A stretch of DNA of 64,000 bases from Amycolatopsis australiensis (lineage in GTDB: Bacteria > Actinomycetota > Actinomycetes > Mycobacteriales > Pseudonocardiaceae). Positions 7,207-17,840 of this stretch are shown here, in pieces (position 1 is the stretch's first letter; every line of letters begins with the position of its first letter). The stretch spans positions 6,758,001-6,822,000 of the forward strand of contig NZ_FPJG01000006.1 in the NCBI RefSeq assembly GCF_900119165.1, read 5' to 3'. The position numbers were made by a program, and so were the translations under genes. The notes beneath the pieces were generated by a model. That model had not been told where the DNA came from. It saw only the letters and a program-made list of their open reading frames with translations, and made no database searches.

Positions 7207-8148
7207 TCAGCGGGGCCGGCCTGCCGGGATGCGCCACAGCACCGCTGCCTCCTGCTCGCCTCGGCGGGCCCGGGCTCGGACCGCCAGCAGCCAGGCGATC
7301 CCGATCAGGGACACCACCGCCAGGCCGCCCCACGACAGTGCCGTGAACACGTCCGCCTGCAGTGGTGTCGGCTGGGGCTGGTAGCCCTGCTCCAGCTGGA
7401 TGTACTGCCACCGCGTGCCCGTCAGCAGGAGCGTCAGCACCAGCGCGATGCCGTGCATCGAGTCCCACAGCGCGTGCAGCACCGACACCCCCACGTAGCT
7501 CAACAGCAGCCGCAGCGTCAGGGCGAAGTGCCGGTGGTCGCTCGCCGAAAACAGCACGCCGCCGAGGATGGCCGTCCACAGGCCGTGGCCCACCGGGGCC
7601 AGTACGCCGCGCAGCAGCTCCGTCTGGACCAGGTCCATCAGGGAAAGGCCACGCTCGGTGAACAGCGCCGTGAACGCGTACCCGGCCGACTCGAACGCCG
7701 CGAAGCCGAACCCGACCGCGGCGCCCAGCACCAGGCCGTCGCCGGCGAACTTCACCCGCAGGTGGCGCGTCAGCACCGCCAGCACGGCCAGCTTGACCGC
7801 TTCTTCGATCAGTCCCACCCCGCCGAACAGCCACGGCGACGGATGCAGCAGGTACGACTCGAGCAGCGACGCCGCCAGCACGCCGAGCACCCCACCGGCG
7901 ACGAAGGTGCTGAACAGCAGTTCGGCGGTCACCTCACCGGTCCGCCGCCGCCCGAACGCCCAGGCGACGAACGTGACGGGCACGAGAAAACTGCCGAGCA
8001 GCACGACCGTGGGCACGAGGTTGGGGTTGCCGGTCACGAAGGTGACGACTACGGCGAGCACCCAGAGCAGCGCACCGACGAGGAACATGCGCAGCCAGAC
8101 CCGGCGTGGCCGCACCCGGGCCGGGGACGGAGCGGACGGAAAAGCCAT
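7207..8148 (-). CDS. PrsW-family intramembrane metalloprotease
   Basis: A 313-residue polytopic membrane protein with eight or more hydrophobic segments. It carries the PrsW signature: a double Glu in GLIEEAVKLAV, Glu in FAAFESAGYAF, and His/Asp in VLHALWDSMHG. Bacillus PrsW cleaves an anti-sigma factor within the membrane; actinobacterial members are mostly uncharacterised. The ATG at 8148 is the first Met after which the protein aligns with the family; the upstream open frame is not convincing. It stands alone between the GC-rich repeat and a small membrane-protein gene. The substrate is unknown. Confidence 0.83.
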   Translation of the reverse strand: MAFPSAPSPARVRPRRVWLRMFLVGALLWVLAVVVTFVTGNPNLVPTVVLLGSFLVPVTFVAWAFGRRRTGEVTAELLFSTFVAGGVLGVLAASLLESYLLHPSPWLFGGVGLIEEAVKLAVLAVLTRHLRVKFAGDGLVLGAAVGFGFAAFESAGYAFTALFTERGLSLMDLVQTELLRGVLAPVGHGLWTAILGGVLFSASDHRHFALTLRLLLSYVGVSVLHALWDSMHGIALVLTLLLTGTRWQYIQLEQGYQPQPTPLQADVFTALSWGGLAVVSLIGIAWLLAVRARARRGEQEAAVLWRIPAGRPR

Positions 8149-8351
8149 GCAGGTACTGTGCCCCGCCCAGGCCCATCCCGCACCCGATCGCACGACGGGC
8201 GTTCTCAGGCGAACCACAGGCAGATTCAGCCGCGGTCGCACCGCGGCTCATGCACGAGAGCAAGCCGCGCTGTGCTCGGCGCCACGGCGTGCCCGCGTGC
8301 CGGATGGGTATCCCCATCCCAGATGCCCGACTCCCCGAAGGAGGACATCCC

Positions 8352-8630
8352 GTGTACCTGACCGTGCTGCTCGTCGCTCTCGCCGGGCTGCTCGTGCTCG
8401 GCGCTTCCACCCTCCGGGAGCTGCCGAAGCCCTATCCCCGCACCGCCAAGCGCACTCTCGTCGTCGCCTGGCTCGTCGCCGCAGCCGGGGTCGGGTGGTG
8501 GGCCGGGGCTCCCGGGGCCGCTCCCCTTGTCGTCACCGTTGTCGGGCTCGGCTTTCTCGTCGCCACCCTGAACCGGGAGCCCGAACGGCCGTCCTACCCG
8601 GTCGCCACCCCCTACCAGCCGCCCCGGTGA
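8352..8630 (+). CDS. Small membrane protein, unknown function
   Basis: A 92-residue protein with three predicted membrane helices (about residues 2-19, 32-50 and 54-73) and a short Pro-rich tail ending in PPR. The GTG at 8352 has an excellent GAAGGAGGAC ribosome-binding site. I recognise no family. It is divergent from PrsW, and the intergenic space of about 200 bp presumably contains both promoters. Confidence 0.65.
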   Translation: MYLTVLLVALAGLLVLGASTLRELPKPYPRTAKRTLVVAWLVAAAGVGWWAGAPGAAPLVVTVVGLGFLVATLNREPERPSYPVATPYQPPR

Positions 8631-8648
8631 CGGGCTGGGCCGTGCGCG

Positions 8649-9710
8649 TCAGGCAGCTTGCGCCAGCCCGGCACCCGTGACGCGGAGCAGGAACTCGGCG
8701 TTGGATCCCGTCTTGCGCAGCTGGTCCAGCAGCTGCTCGATGGCGTTCGGGCCCGCCAGCGCGCGGCGGACGTCGCGCATCGCGGCGAGTTCGCCGGGCG
8801 TGACCAGGAGTTCTTCGCGCCGGGTGCCGGATGCCGGCAGGTCGACCGCCGGGAACACGCGGCGCTCGGCCGTCCTGCGGTCGAGTTTCAGTTCGGCGTT
8901 GCCGGTGCTCTTCAGCTCCTCGAAGAACACCGTGTCAGCCAGCGAACCGGTCTCCACCAGCGCCGACGCGACGATCGTCAGCGAGCCGCCGCCTTCGAGG
9001 TTGCGCGCCGCGCCGAGGATGCGCTTCATCGGCTGCAACGCGGCCGCGTCGACGCCGCCGGACAGCGTGCGGCCCGACGGGCGTGCCGAAAGGTTGTACG
9101 CGCGGCCGAGGCGGGTGAGCGAGTCGAGCAGCAGCACGACGTCTTCGCCGCGCTCCACCAGGCGTTTCGCCCGCTCGACGGCCAGTTCCGCCACCGCGAC
9201 GTGTTCGGCGGGCGGACGGTCGAAAGTGGACGCGATCACCTCGCCCCGCACGGTCCGGCGCAGTTCGGTGACCTCCTCCGGCCGTTCGTCGGCGAGCAGC
9301 ACCATCAGCCGGCATTCCGGGTGGTTGACCGAGATGCCGTGGCCGATGTCGCGCAGCACCGTGGTTTTCCCGGCCTTGGGCGGGGAAACGACCAGCGCGC
9401 GCTGGCCTTTGCCGAGGGGGGTGGCGAGGTCGATGACGCGCGGCAGCAGCAACGTCGGCGTCGTTTCGAGCAGCAGGCGCCGGTCGGGGTGGACCGGCAC
9501 CAGGTCGCCGAAGAACGGCCGCGGCTCGGCCGGGTCGGCGCCGTTGACGCTGGTGAGCCGCTCGGTGGTGCCGGTGATTTCGTCGCCGGGACGCAGTTTG
9601 TGCTTGCGGACGAAGGAAAGCGGAAGGACGACGTCGTCGGGGGCCGGCCGGTAGCCGGTCCGGACGAAGGCGGATTTTGCGGATACGTCAAGGATTCCGT
9701 GAAAAGACAT
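8649..9710 (-). CDS. Short Rho-type transcription termination factor (second Rho)
   Basis: A 353-residue Rho homologue that keeps the RNA-binding cold-shock-like domain (about residues 1-60, with PDDVVLPLSFVRKHKLRPGD) and the full ATPase core. Walker A is VSPPKAGKTT (about 108-117), Walker B is VVLLLDSLTRL, the Q-loop is LSGGVDAAAL, and the R-loop is ARNLEGGGSLTI. It lacks the N-terminal helical bundle and the long Arg/Asp-rich insertion of the usual actinobacterial Rho, which exceeds 600 residues. It is therefore probably an extra paralogue, not the housekeeping factor. ATG 9710 follows GGGAGA. It is divergent from an anti-sigma-like gene. Confidence 0.85.
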   Translation of the reverse strand: MSFHGILDVSAKSAFVRTGYRPAPDDVVLPLSFVRKHKLRPGDEITGTTERLTSVNGADPAEPRPFFGDLVPVHPDRRLLLETTPTLLLPRVIDLATPLGKGQRALVVSPPKAGKTTVLRDIGHGISVNHPECRLMVLLADERPEEVTELRRTVRGEVIASTFDRPPAEHVAVAELAVERAKRLVERGEDVVLLLDSLTRLGRAYNLSARPSGRTLSGGVDAAALQPMKRILGAARNLEGGGSLTIVASALVETGSLADTVFFEELKSTGNAELKLDRRTAERRVFPAVDLPASGTRREELLVTPGELAAMRDVRRALAGPNAIEQLLDQLRKTGSNAEFLLRVTGAGLAQAA

Positions 9711-9874
9711 GGGTGTCTCCCGATGAGGTGACCGGCGCGCGCGGAAGGCGAAGCCGGAAAGGAAGGAAGAGGCCGATCGGCCTGGATCCCGGGGAGCTTC
9801 CTCCGGGCGGCCGACGGGCCGGCATCCGCGAGGAGCATCTTCACGGTAGCGCGACGCCGGCGAAAGCACAACGG

Positions 9875-9897
9875 GTTAGACCACGTGGCGGTGGGTA
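9875..9897 (+). promoter_or_regulatory. Candidate sigma-B-type promoter
   Basis: GTTA (9875-9878), 14 bases, then GGGTA (9893-9897) match the GTTT-N14-16-GGGTA consensus of SigB/SigF-family stress sigma factors, with one mismatch in the -35. The downstream gene encodes an RsbW-type ATPase, a protein class that itself controls such sigma factors. Confidence 0.55.
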
Positions 9898-9944
9898 GCC
9901 CACAAGTGGAACCAAGAAGGTGCTACCGACGATGGGAGCGGATC

Positions 9945-10457
9945 GTGTATCGACATAGCCCGGACTCTGGCGTCGATACCGGGGAAAGCGCCGAGGACGA
10001 GCAAACCGGGACCGCGGCCCGTACCGCCGGCACCGCGGTCGCCTCGAGGTTCGAAGAGCTCGCACCGGCGCTGCCGAACGAGATGGCCGGGCTGCGCCGC
10101 AAGCTGATCGGCTGGCTGGACGGGTTGCCGCTGGACCCGGCCATCCTGCACGACATCACGCTGGCGACGTACGAGGCATTGGCGAACGTGGCGGCCCACG
10201 CCTACCCGGACGGCCACGGCTGGGCCCGTCTGCAGGCAACTCGAACGGGTGACGCCCTGACCGTGACGGTGACGGACACGGGCTGCGGAATCCCGGCGAC
10301 GCGCCCGCACAAGGCAGGGTTGCGCACGTCGGGTGGCCGCGGACTGGTGCTGATCGACAAGGTGACGGACCAGTCGGACATCGACACGGGCGGCCAAGGA
10401 ACAACGGTCCGCATGACGTGGCGCCCGGCGGCGCTGAGGGAAAAGACCCCGGCCTGA
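9945..10457 (+). CDS. RsbW-like ATP-binding anti-sigma regulatory protein
   Basis: A 170-residue GHKL ATPase of the HATPase_c_2/RsbW group. The N-box is at YEALANVAAHAYPDG (about residues 73-87), the G1 box at DTGCGIP, and the G2-like SGGRGLVLID near the end. A disordered N-terminus of about 30 residues precedes it. Family members hold a sigma factor inactive and phosphorylate a STAS partner. The GTG at 9945 has GGGAG six bases upstream. No sigma factor or STAS gene is adjacent, so it is an orphan related to the island at 17.8-27.9 kb. Confidence 0.82.
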   Translation: MYRHSPDSGVDTGESAEDEQTGTAARTAGTAVASRFEELAPALPNEMAGLRRKLIGWLDGLPLDPAILHDITLATYEALANVAAHAYPDGHGWARLQATRTGDALTVTVTDTGCGIPATRPHKAGLRTSGGRGLVLIDKVTDQSDIDTGGQGTTVRMTWRPAALREKTPA

Positions 10458-10533
10458 GCCACGCACCCGGCCTGCGCACGCCTGCCTGGGAAATCGGTTA
10501 CCCCGGCGGGGTCGCGAAGACGGCAGGCGAGGG

Positions 10534-10560
10534 GTGCTTGCCGAACGGCGGCAAAAGCAC
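10534..10560. terminator. Stem-loop between convergent genes
   Basis: GTGCTTGCCG and its near complement form an outer 6-bp stem and an inner 4-bp stem with a 2-base bulge. It lies between the ends of the anti-sigma-like gene and the small minus-strand gene, where it could stop transcription from both sides. Confidence 0.45.
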
Positions 10561-10585
10561 ATCCCTCACCCCCCTCGAAACCCCC

Positions 10586-10804
10586 TCAAGCCGCCCTAGC
10601 CAGCCGGACCATCCGGTTCCGCGGATAGGAAACCAGCTCCCGCTCCTCATCGGTGGTGAAGATCTCGACGGAGTCCTCCAGCAGCTCCGCCGAGTTCACC
10701 TGCAGTGGCCACGCCGGCAGACCCGGCGCGGGCTCGTGCCAGAACCACTGGCCCTTCGTCAGCTGGTCCGCCGGGACCGTCGCGTCGTCGGTGTTCATGG
10801 CCAT
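10586..10804 (-). CDS. Small conserved hypothetical protein
   Basis: A 72-residue soluble acidic protein containing LTKGQWFWHEPAPGLPAWPL and ERELVSYPRNRMVRLARAA. I do not recognise a family. ATG 10804 or the in-frame ATG at 10798 could be the start; neither has a strong ribosome-binding site. Codon use matches the neighbouring genes, with G/C at nearly every third position, which supports a real gene. Confidence 0.55.
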   Translation of the reverse strand: MAMNTDDATVPADQLTKGQWFWHEPAPGLPAWPLQVNSAELLEDSVEIFTTDEERELVSYPRNRMVRLARAA

Positions 10805-10878
10805 GAGGCTAGCCGCCACCACCGACAGTTTTCGCACTGCCTCACGCGTGCCCGGTGCCCGCTGCGTACGCTGGCGGC

Positions 10879-13670
<2,792 letters not shown>

Positions 13671-13758
13671 TCAACGATTATCGAGATGTTTCGGACCCGT
13701 TCGAGGGTGGGTGCGGCGCGGCCACCCAACCGCGGCGGATCCGGGTTAGCCTCGGATC

Positions 13759-14577
13759 ATGGCTGAAGGAAACGCGCTCGGGGAGTTCCTCCGGGCCCGC
13801 CGGGAGCAGGTGCGGCCCGAGGACCTCGGCCTGCCCGGCGGCGGGTCACGCCGGGTCGCGGGCCTGCGCCGGGAGGAGGTCGCCCTGCTGGCCGGCGTCA
13901 GCACGGACTACTACGTCCGGCTGGAGCAGGGCCGGGAGCGGCGCCCGTCCGGGCAGGTCGTGGCCGCGCTGGCGCACGGGCTGGCGCTGGACGACGACGC
14001 CACCGCCCACCTGCACCGGCTGGCGCGTCCGGCGCCCGCGCGCCGCCGCCCGCGGCGGCGGGAGCAGGTCAGCCCGAACCTGCTGCGCCTGATGGACCGC
14101 TGGCCGGACACGCCCGCGCTCGTGCTCGGCCGCTGCCTCGAGGTCCTGGCGCACAACGCGCTGGGCGAGGCGCTGTTCGCCGGCCACACCCACAGCGGTG
14201 ACCTGGTCCGGCTGGTGTTCCTCGACCCGGACGCGCGCGAGTTCTACCCGGACTGGGAGCGCGTCGCGGTCAACACGGTCGGCGGCCTGCGTGCGGCCGC
14301 GGGAATCGATCCGGACGACCCGCGGCTCGTCGAGACGGTCGGCGAGCTGTCGGTCAAGAGCGCGGACTTCCGCCGCCTGTGGGGCCGCCACGACATCCGG
14401 CAGAAGACCCACGAGACCAAGCGGTTCCACCACCCGCAGGTCGGCGAGCTGGTCCTCAGCTACGAGGCGCTGACCGTGAACAGCGCACCCGGCCAGCAGC
14501 TGGTCGTCTACCAGGCCGAGCCGGGCAGCACGTCCGAAGCCGCGCTCCGGCTGCTCGGCAGCCTCGCCGCCGGCTGA
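13759..14577 (+). CDS. XRE-family HTH regulator of the MmyB type
   Basis: A 272-residue protein. The N-terminal helix-turn-helix contains GLRREEVALLAGVSTDYYVRL (residues 35-55, here split for length as GLRREEVALLAG and VSTDYYVRL). The C-terminal ligand-binding-like domain is typical of the MmyB family (TPALVLGRCLEVLAHNAL, YPDWERVAVNTVGGLRAAAG). It lies directly upstream of two SDR genes in the same direction and probably regulates them, as is common for this family. A TAGCCT -10 hexamer lies six bases before ATG 13759, giving a probable leaderless transcript. Confidence 0.88.
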   Translation: MAEGNALGEFLRARREQVRPEDLGLPGGGSRRVAGLRREEVALLAGVSTDYYVRLEQGRERRPSGQVVAALAHGLALDDDATAHLHRLARPAPARRRPRRREQVSPNLLRLMDRWPDTPALVLGRCLEVLAHNALGEALFAGHTHSGDLVRLVFLDPDAREFYPDWERVAVNTVGGLRAAAGIDPDDPRLVETVGELSVKSADFRRLWGRHDIRQKTHETKRFHHPQVGELVLSYEALTVNSAPGQQLVVYQAEPGSTSEAALRLLGSLAAG

Positions 14578-14622
14578 CCGAACCCTTTCCCCGTCAATCC
14601 ACAATGGATGGAGTACTTCGTC

Positions 14623-15471
14623 GTGCCCGAAAACGCTGTCTGGTTCATCACCGGCTGCTCGACCGGCCTCGGCCGGGCGGTGGCCGAAGCCGTGCTCGGC
14701 CGCGGCCTGCGGGCGGTCGTCACCGCCCGCGACCCGGCCCAGGTCGCGGACCTCGCCGCCGCCCACGGCGAGCGCGCACTGGCCCTGCCGCTCGACGTCA
14801 CCGACCACGCGCAGGTCGTCGACGCCGTGAAGCGGGCGGAAACCGCGTTCGGCCGGATCGACGTCCTGGTCAACAACGCCGGCTACGGCTATCTCGCCGC
14901 GGTCGAAGAAGGCGAGGACGAGGAGGTCCGGCGGCTGTTCGACACGAACGTGTTCGGCCTCGCCGACGTCACCCGCGCGGTGCTGCCGGGCATGCGGGCC
15001 CGGCGCAGCGGGCACGTCGTGAACGTCTCGTCCCTCGGCGGGCTCGCCGCCTTCGGCGCGACCGGCTACTACCACGCGACGAAGTTCGCCGTGGAAGGGC
15101 TTTCCGAGTCGCTGGCCGCCGAAGTGGCGCCGCTGGGGATCAAGGTGACCATCGTGGAGCCTGCCGCGTTCCGCACGAACTGGTCCGGACCCTCGATGCG
15201 GCAGTCGGCCGTCCGCATCGACGACTACGCGGAGACCGCCGGCGCCCGGCGCGCGGCGACCACCGCGACCTACGGCCACCAGCCGGGCGACCCGGTCCGC
15301 GCGGCCGAAGCGATCCTCACCGCCGTCGGCGCCGGCGAACCGCCCCTGCGGCTGCTGCTCGGCAAGGCGGCCTACGACATCGCCACCGCGCGGCTCGACA
15401 CGCTGCGCACCGCCTTCGACGCCTGGCGCGAGGTCACCCTCGGCGCCGACTTCCCGGAAGGAACCCGGTGA
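14623..15471 (+). CDS. Short-chain dehydrogenase/reductase
   Basis: A 282-residue classical SDR. The NAD(P)-binding TGCSTGLG motif is near residue 12, NNAGYG near residue 85, and the catalytic Ser and Y-x3-K are in NVSSLGG and YYHATKF. The substrate is unknown. GTG 14623 is chosen because GGATGGAG ends nine bases upstream; ATG 14608 in the same frame is possible. The stop codon overlaps the start of the next SDR by 4 bp (GTGA), so the two are translationally coupled. Confidence 0.87.
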   Translation: MPENAVWFITGCSTGLGRAVAEAVLGRGLRAVVTARDPAQVADLAAAHGERALALPLDVTDHAQVVDAVKRAETAFGRIDVLVNNAGYGYLAAVEEGEDEEVRRLFDTNVFGLADVTRAVLPGMRARRSGHVVNVSSLGGLAAFGATGYYHATKFAVEGLSESLAAEVAPLGIKVTIVEPAAFRTNWSGPSMRQSAVRIDDYAETAGARRAATTATYGHQPGDPVRAAEAILTAVGAGEPPLRLLLGKAAYDIATARLDTLRTAFDAWREVTLGADFPEGTR

Positions 15472-16187
15472 AGACCGTCCTCATCACCGGGGCCAGCAGC
15501 GGTATCGGCCACGCGACCGCGCTGCGGCTGGCCCGCGAAGGCCACCACGTCGTGCTCGGTGCCCGGCGCGAAGACCGCCTCACCGCGCTGGCGAAGGAGA
15601 TCCGCGACGCCGGCGGCACCGCCGACGTGCACCGCCTCGACGTCACCGACCGGGCCGAGGTGGCCGCCTTCGCCGACGCCGCTGTCGCCGCGCACGGCCG
15701 GCTCGACGTCTTCGTCGCCAACGCCGGCGTGATGCCGTTGTCGCGTTTGGACGCCCTGCTCGTCGACGAGTGGGACCGGATGATCGACGTCAACGTCCGC
15801 GGGCTGCTCCACGGGATCGCGGCCGCACTCCCCCACTTCCGGCGGCAGGGGTCCGGCCACTTCGTGACGATCGCCTCCACCGGCGCGCACCAAGTCGTGC
15901 CCACGGCGGCCGTCTACTGCGGGACGAAGTACGCCGCCCGGGCGATCACCGAAGGCCTGCGGCTGGAGGCGGAACCCGGCATCCGCGTCACGACGGTCTC
16001 GCCGGGGGTCACCGAATCCGAGCTGGCCGACAGCATCACCGACGAAGGCGCCCGGGACGCGATGCGCAGCTACCGCGCGGTGACCCTGCCGTCCGACGTC
16101 ATCGCCGGGGCCGTCTCCTACGCCATCGGGCAGCCGGACGGCGTCGACGTCAACGAAGTCGTCGTGCGGCCCACCACGCAACGGTAG
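15468..16187 (+). CDS. Short-chain dehydrogenase/reductase
   Basis: A 239-residue classical SDR with ITGASSGIG at the N-terminus, VANAGVMPL, IASTGAH and the YCGTK active site. It is coupled to the preceding SDR by a GTGA overlap and lies behind the MmyB-type regulator. Together the three genes form a small redox operon. The two SDRs share the fold but differ in sequence, so this is not a recent duplication. It ends four bases before the convergent NnrD gene. Confidence 0.88.
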   Translation: MKTVLITGASSGIGHATALRLAREGHHVVLGARREDRLTALAKEIRDAGGTADVHRLDVTDRAEVAAFADAAVAAHGRLDVFVANAGVMPLSRLDALLVDEWDRMIDVNVRGLLHGIAAALPHFRRQGSGHFVTIASTGAHQVVPTAAVYCGTKYAARAITEGLRLEAEPGIRVTTVSPGVTESELADSITDEGARDAMRSYRAVTLPSDVIAGAVSYAIGQPDGVDVNEVVVRPTTQR

Positions 16188-16191
16188 GGCT

Positions 16192-17061
16192 TCAGCGCTC
16201 CAGCTCGGCGATGACCCGCGGGATCTCGGCCACCAGCTCCCGCGCCAGCAAGCCGGTGCTGCCGGTGCGCGGGAGCAGGCGCTGGCCCGCCACGGCGTGG
16301 ACGTGCGTCGCCCAGCACGCGGCCTGGTCGGCCGCCGCGCCGCGGGCCAGGAAGCCGCCGGTCAGCCCGGCCAGGACGTCGCCGCTGCCGGACGTCGCCA
16401 GCCCGACGTGCCCGCTGCCGTCGCGCCAGGTGCGGCCGCCGGGTTCGGCGACCACGCCCATGAGCAGCACCACACCCCGGTACCGCCCGGCGATCCGCAC
16501 CGCCGTCTCCAGGTCGTCCACGTCCTTTTCCTCGCAGCCGTCGAGGAAGGCCGCTTCCACGCGGTTCGGTGTCAGCACGAGCCGTCCGGCCAGCGGCTCG
16601 GCCAGCTCCGGGGCCCGGCTCAGCGCGCCGAGCGCGAAGGCGTCCAGCACCACGTGGGCGTCGGGGGCGACGGCGGGGACCAGGCGCCGCAACAGGTCCT
16701 CGGTTTCGGCGGCACCGGTGAGGCCGGGACCGACGACGACGGTTCCGGCGCCCGGCAGCACGTCGGCCAGCCGGTCCACGGCGTCGCCGCCGATCGCGCC
16801 CGAGCCGGTTTCCGGCAGGCCGAACACCGACGACTCCGGGACGGAGACGCCGAGGGTCGACGCGTGCCGTTCGCTGACCGCCAGCTGCAGCGTGCCCGCC
16901 CCGGCGCGCAGGGCGGCTGTCCCGGACAGCGCCGGCGCGCCCGGCACCGTCCGCGCGCCGCCGACGACGAGCACCGTGCCACGGTCCTCGGAGCCGATCC
17001 GCCGGTCCCGCAACAGGGCCGGGCTGATCGGCTCCGGGTCAGGAGAGCTGTTGCGCGGCAT
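16192..17061 (-). CDS. nnrD: ADP-dependent NAD(P)H-hydrate dehydratase (NnrD-like)
   Basis: A 289-residue ribokinase-fold protein matching the C-terminal dehydratase half of bifunctional Nnr. It repairs hydrated NAD(P)H using ADP. Visible motifs are GPGLTGAAETEDLL, LTPNRVEA (family pattern LTPHxGE) and the nucleotide loop TSGSGDVLAGLTGGFLA. The first 25 residues have no counterpart in the core fold. It overlaps the upstream histidine phosphatase gene by 23 bp, so the two are probably co-translated. The epimerase half (NnrE) is not in this window. Confidence 0.85.
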   Translation of the reverse strand: MPRNSSPDPEPISPALLRDRRIGSEDRGTVLVVGGARTVPGAPALSGTAALRAGAGTLQLAVSERHASTLGVSVPESSVFGLPETGSGAIGGDAVDRLADVLPGAGTVVVGPGLTGAAETEDLLRRLVPAVAPDAHVVLDAFALGALSRAPELAEPLAGRLVLTPNRVEAAFLDGCEEKDVDDLETAVRIAGRYRGVVLLMGVVAEPGGRTWRDGSGHVGLATSGSGDVLAGLTGGFLARGAAADQAACWATHVHAVAGQRLLPRTGSTGLLARELVAEIPRVIAELER

Positions 17062-17758
17062 CGTCGTCCGCCGTCGGCGGGGTCGAAGTGGCGTGCAGGT
17101 GGCCGACCTCCTGGGCCAGCACCATGGTGAACCCGCCGTCGGGGTCGCGGTCCCACGCCGTCACCGAGCCGTTCGGGACCTCCGTGACGCCGGCCACGCG
17201 CAGCAGGTCGGGCTCCGGCAGCCCTTCGAGGAGGTAGCGCAGCGCGAACACCGTCATCTCGTGCGCCGACAGCAGGACGCGCGCGCCGGGCCGCTGCGCG
17301 CTCAGCTCGTCGAGCAGGGACCGCAGCCGCAGCACCACATCGGCCCAGGACTCGCCGCCCGGCGGCCGGTAGTAGAACTTCCCGAGCCGCCGCTTGCGCC
17401 GCAGCTCGTCCGGCCAGCGTTCGCGGACGCCGTGCGAGGTGAGCAGGTCCAGCACGCCGAGCTCGCGGTCGCGCAGCCGTTCGTCCGGGACGATCGGCAC
17501 GCCGTCGGGCACGGCCAGCCGCGCGGTGTCCCAGGCCCGGCGGTAGGTCGAGGTGACCACGAGGTCCGGCGGCCGCTCGGCGAGGAACGCCGCGGCGGCC
17601 TTCGCCTGCTCCCGCCCCAGGTCGGTCAGCGGCACGTCGGCGTCGCGCTCGGCGATGTCGATCACGTCCGCACCCGCCGACTCCGCCTCTTCCCTGGCCA
17701 CGTTCCCGGTGCTCTGCCCGTGGCGCAGCACGGCCACCCACTCCAAGTCGACGCTCAC
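17039..17758 (-). CDS. Histidine phosphatase superfamily protein
   Basis: A 239-residue phosphoglycerate-mutase-like phosphatase. The catalytic His lies in VLRHGQSTGN (about residues 9-18). A second conserved His is in LLSAHEMTV and the proton donor region in RDRELGVLD. The substrate is unknown. It is upstream of and overlaps the NnrD-like gene, and is divergent from the PP2C gene at 17841 with 82 bp between the starts. The ribosome-binding site before ATG 17758 is weak. Confidence 0.83.
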   Translation of the reverse strand: MSVDLEWVAVLRHGQSTGNVAREEAESAGADVIDIAERDADVPLTDLGREQAKAAAAFLAERPPDLVVTSTYRRAWDTARLAVPDGVPIVPDERLRDRELGVLDLLTSHGVRERWPDELRRKRRLGKFYYRPPGGESWADVVLRLRSLLDELSAQRPGARVLLSAHEMTVFALRYLLEGLPEPDLLRVAGVTEVPNGSVTAWDRDPDGGFTMVLAQEVGHLHATSTPPTADDDAAQQLS

Positions 17759-17840
17759 GCCCGGCTGGTTACCCCCGGGGACCCGCCGTCGAAACCCGGG
17801 ATGGTTAGGCGCGCAAAAGGGTTCCGGCTAGGGTCGTTCC

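Noticed and set aside
17795..17834. Sigma-B-type promoter before the GAF-PP2C gene at 17841
   Set aside because: GTTA and GGGTT are only 11 bases apart and the -10 does not read GGGTA; a standard -10 (TAGGGT) for a leaderless transcript fits better.
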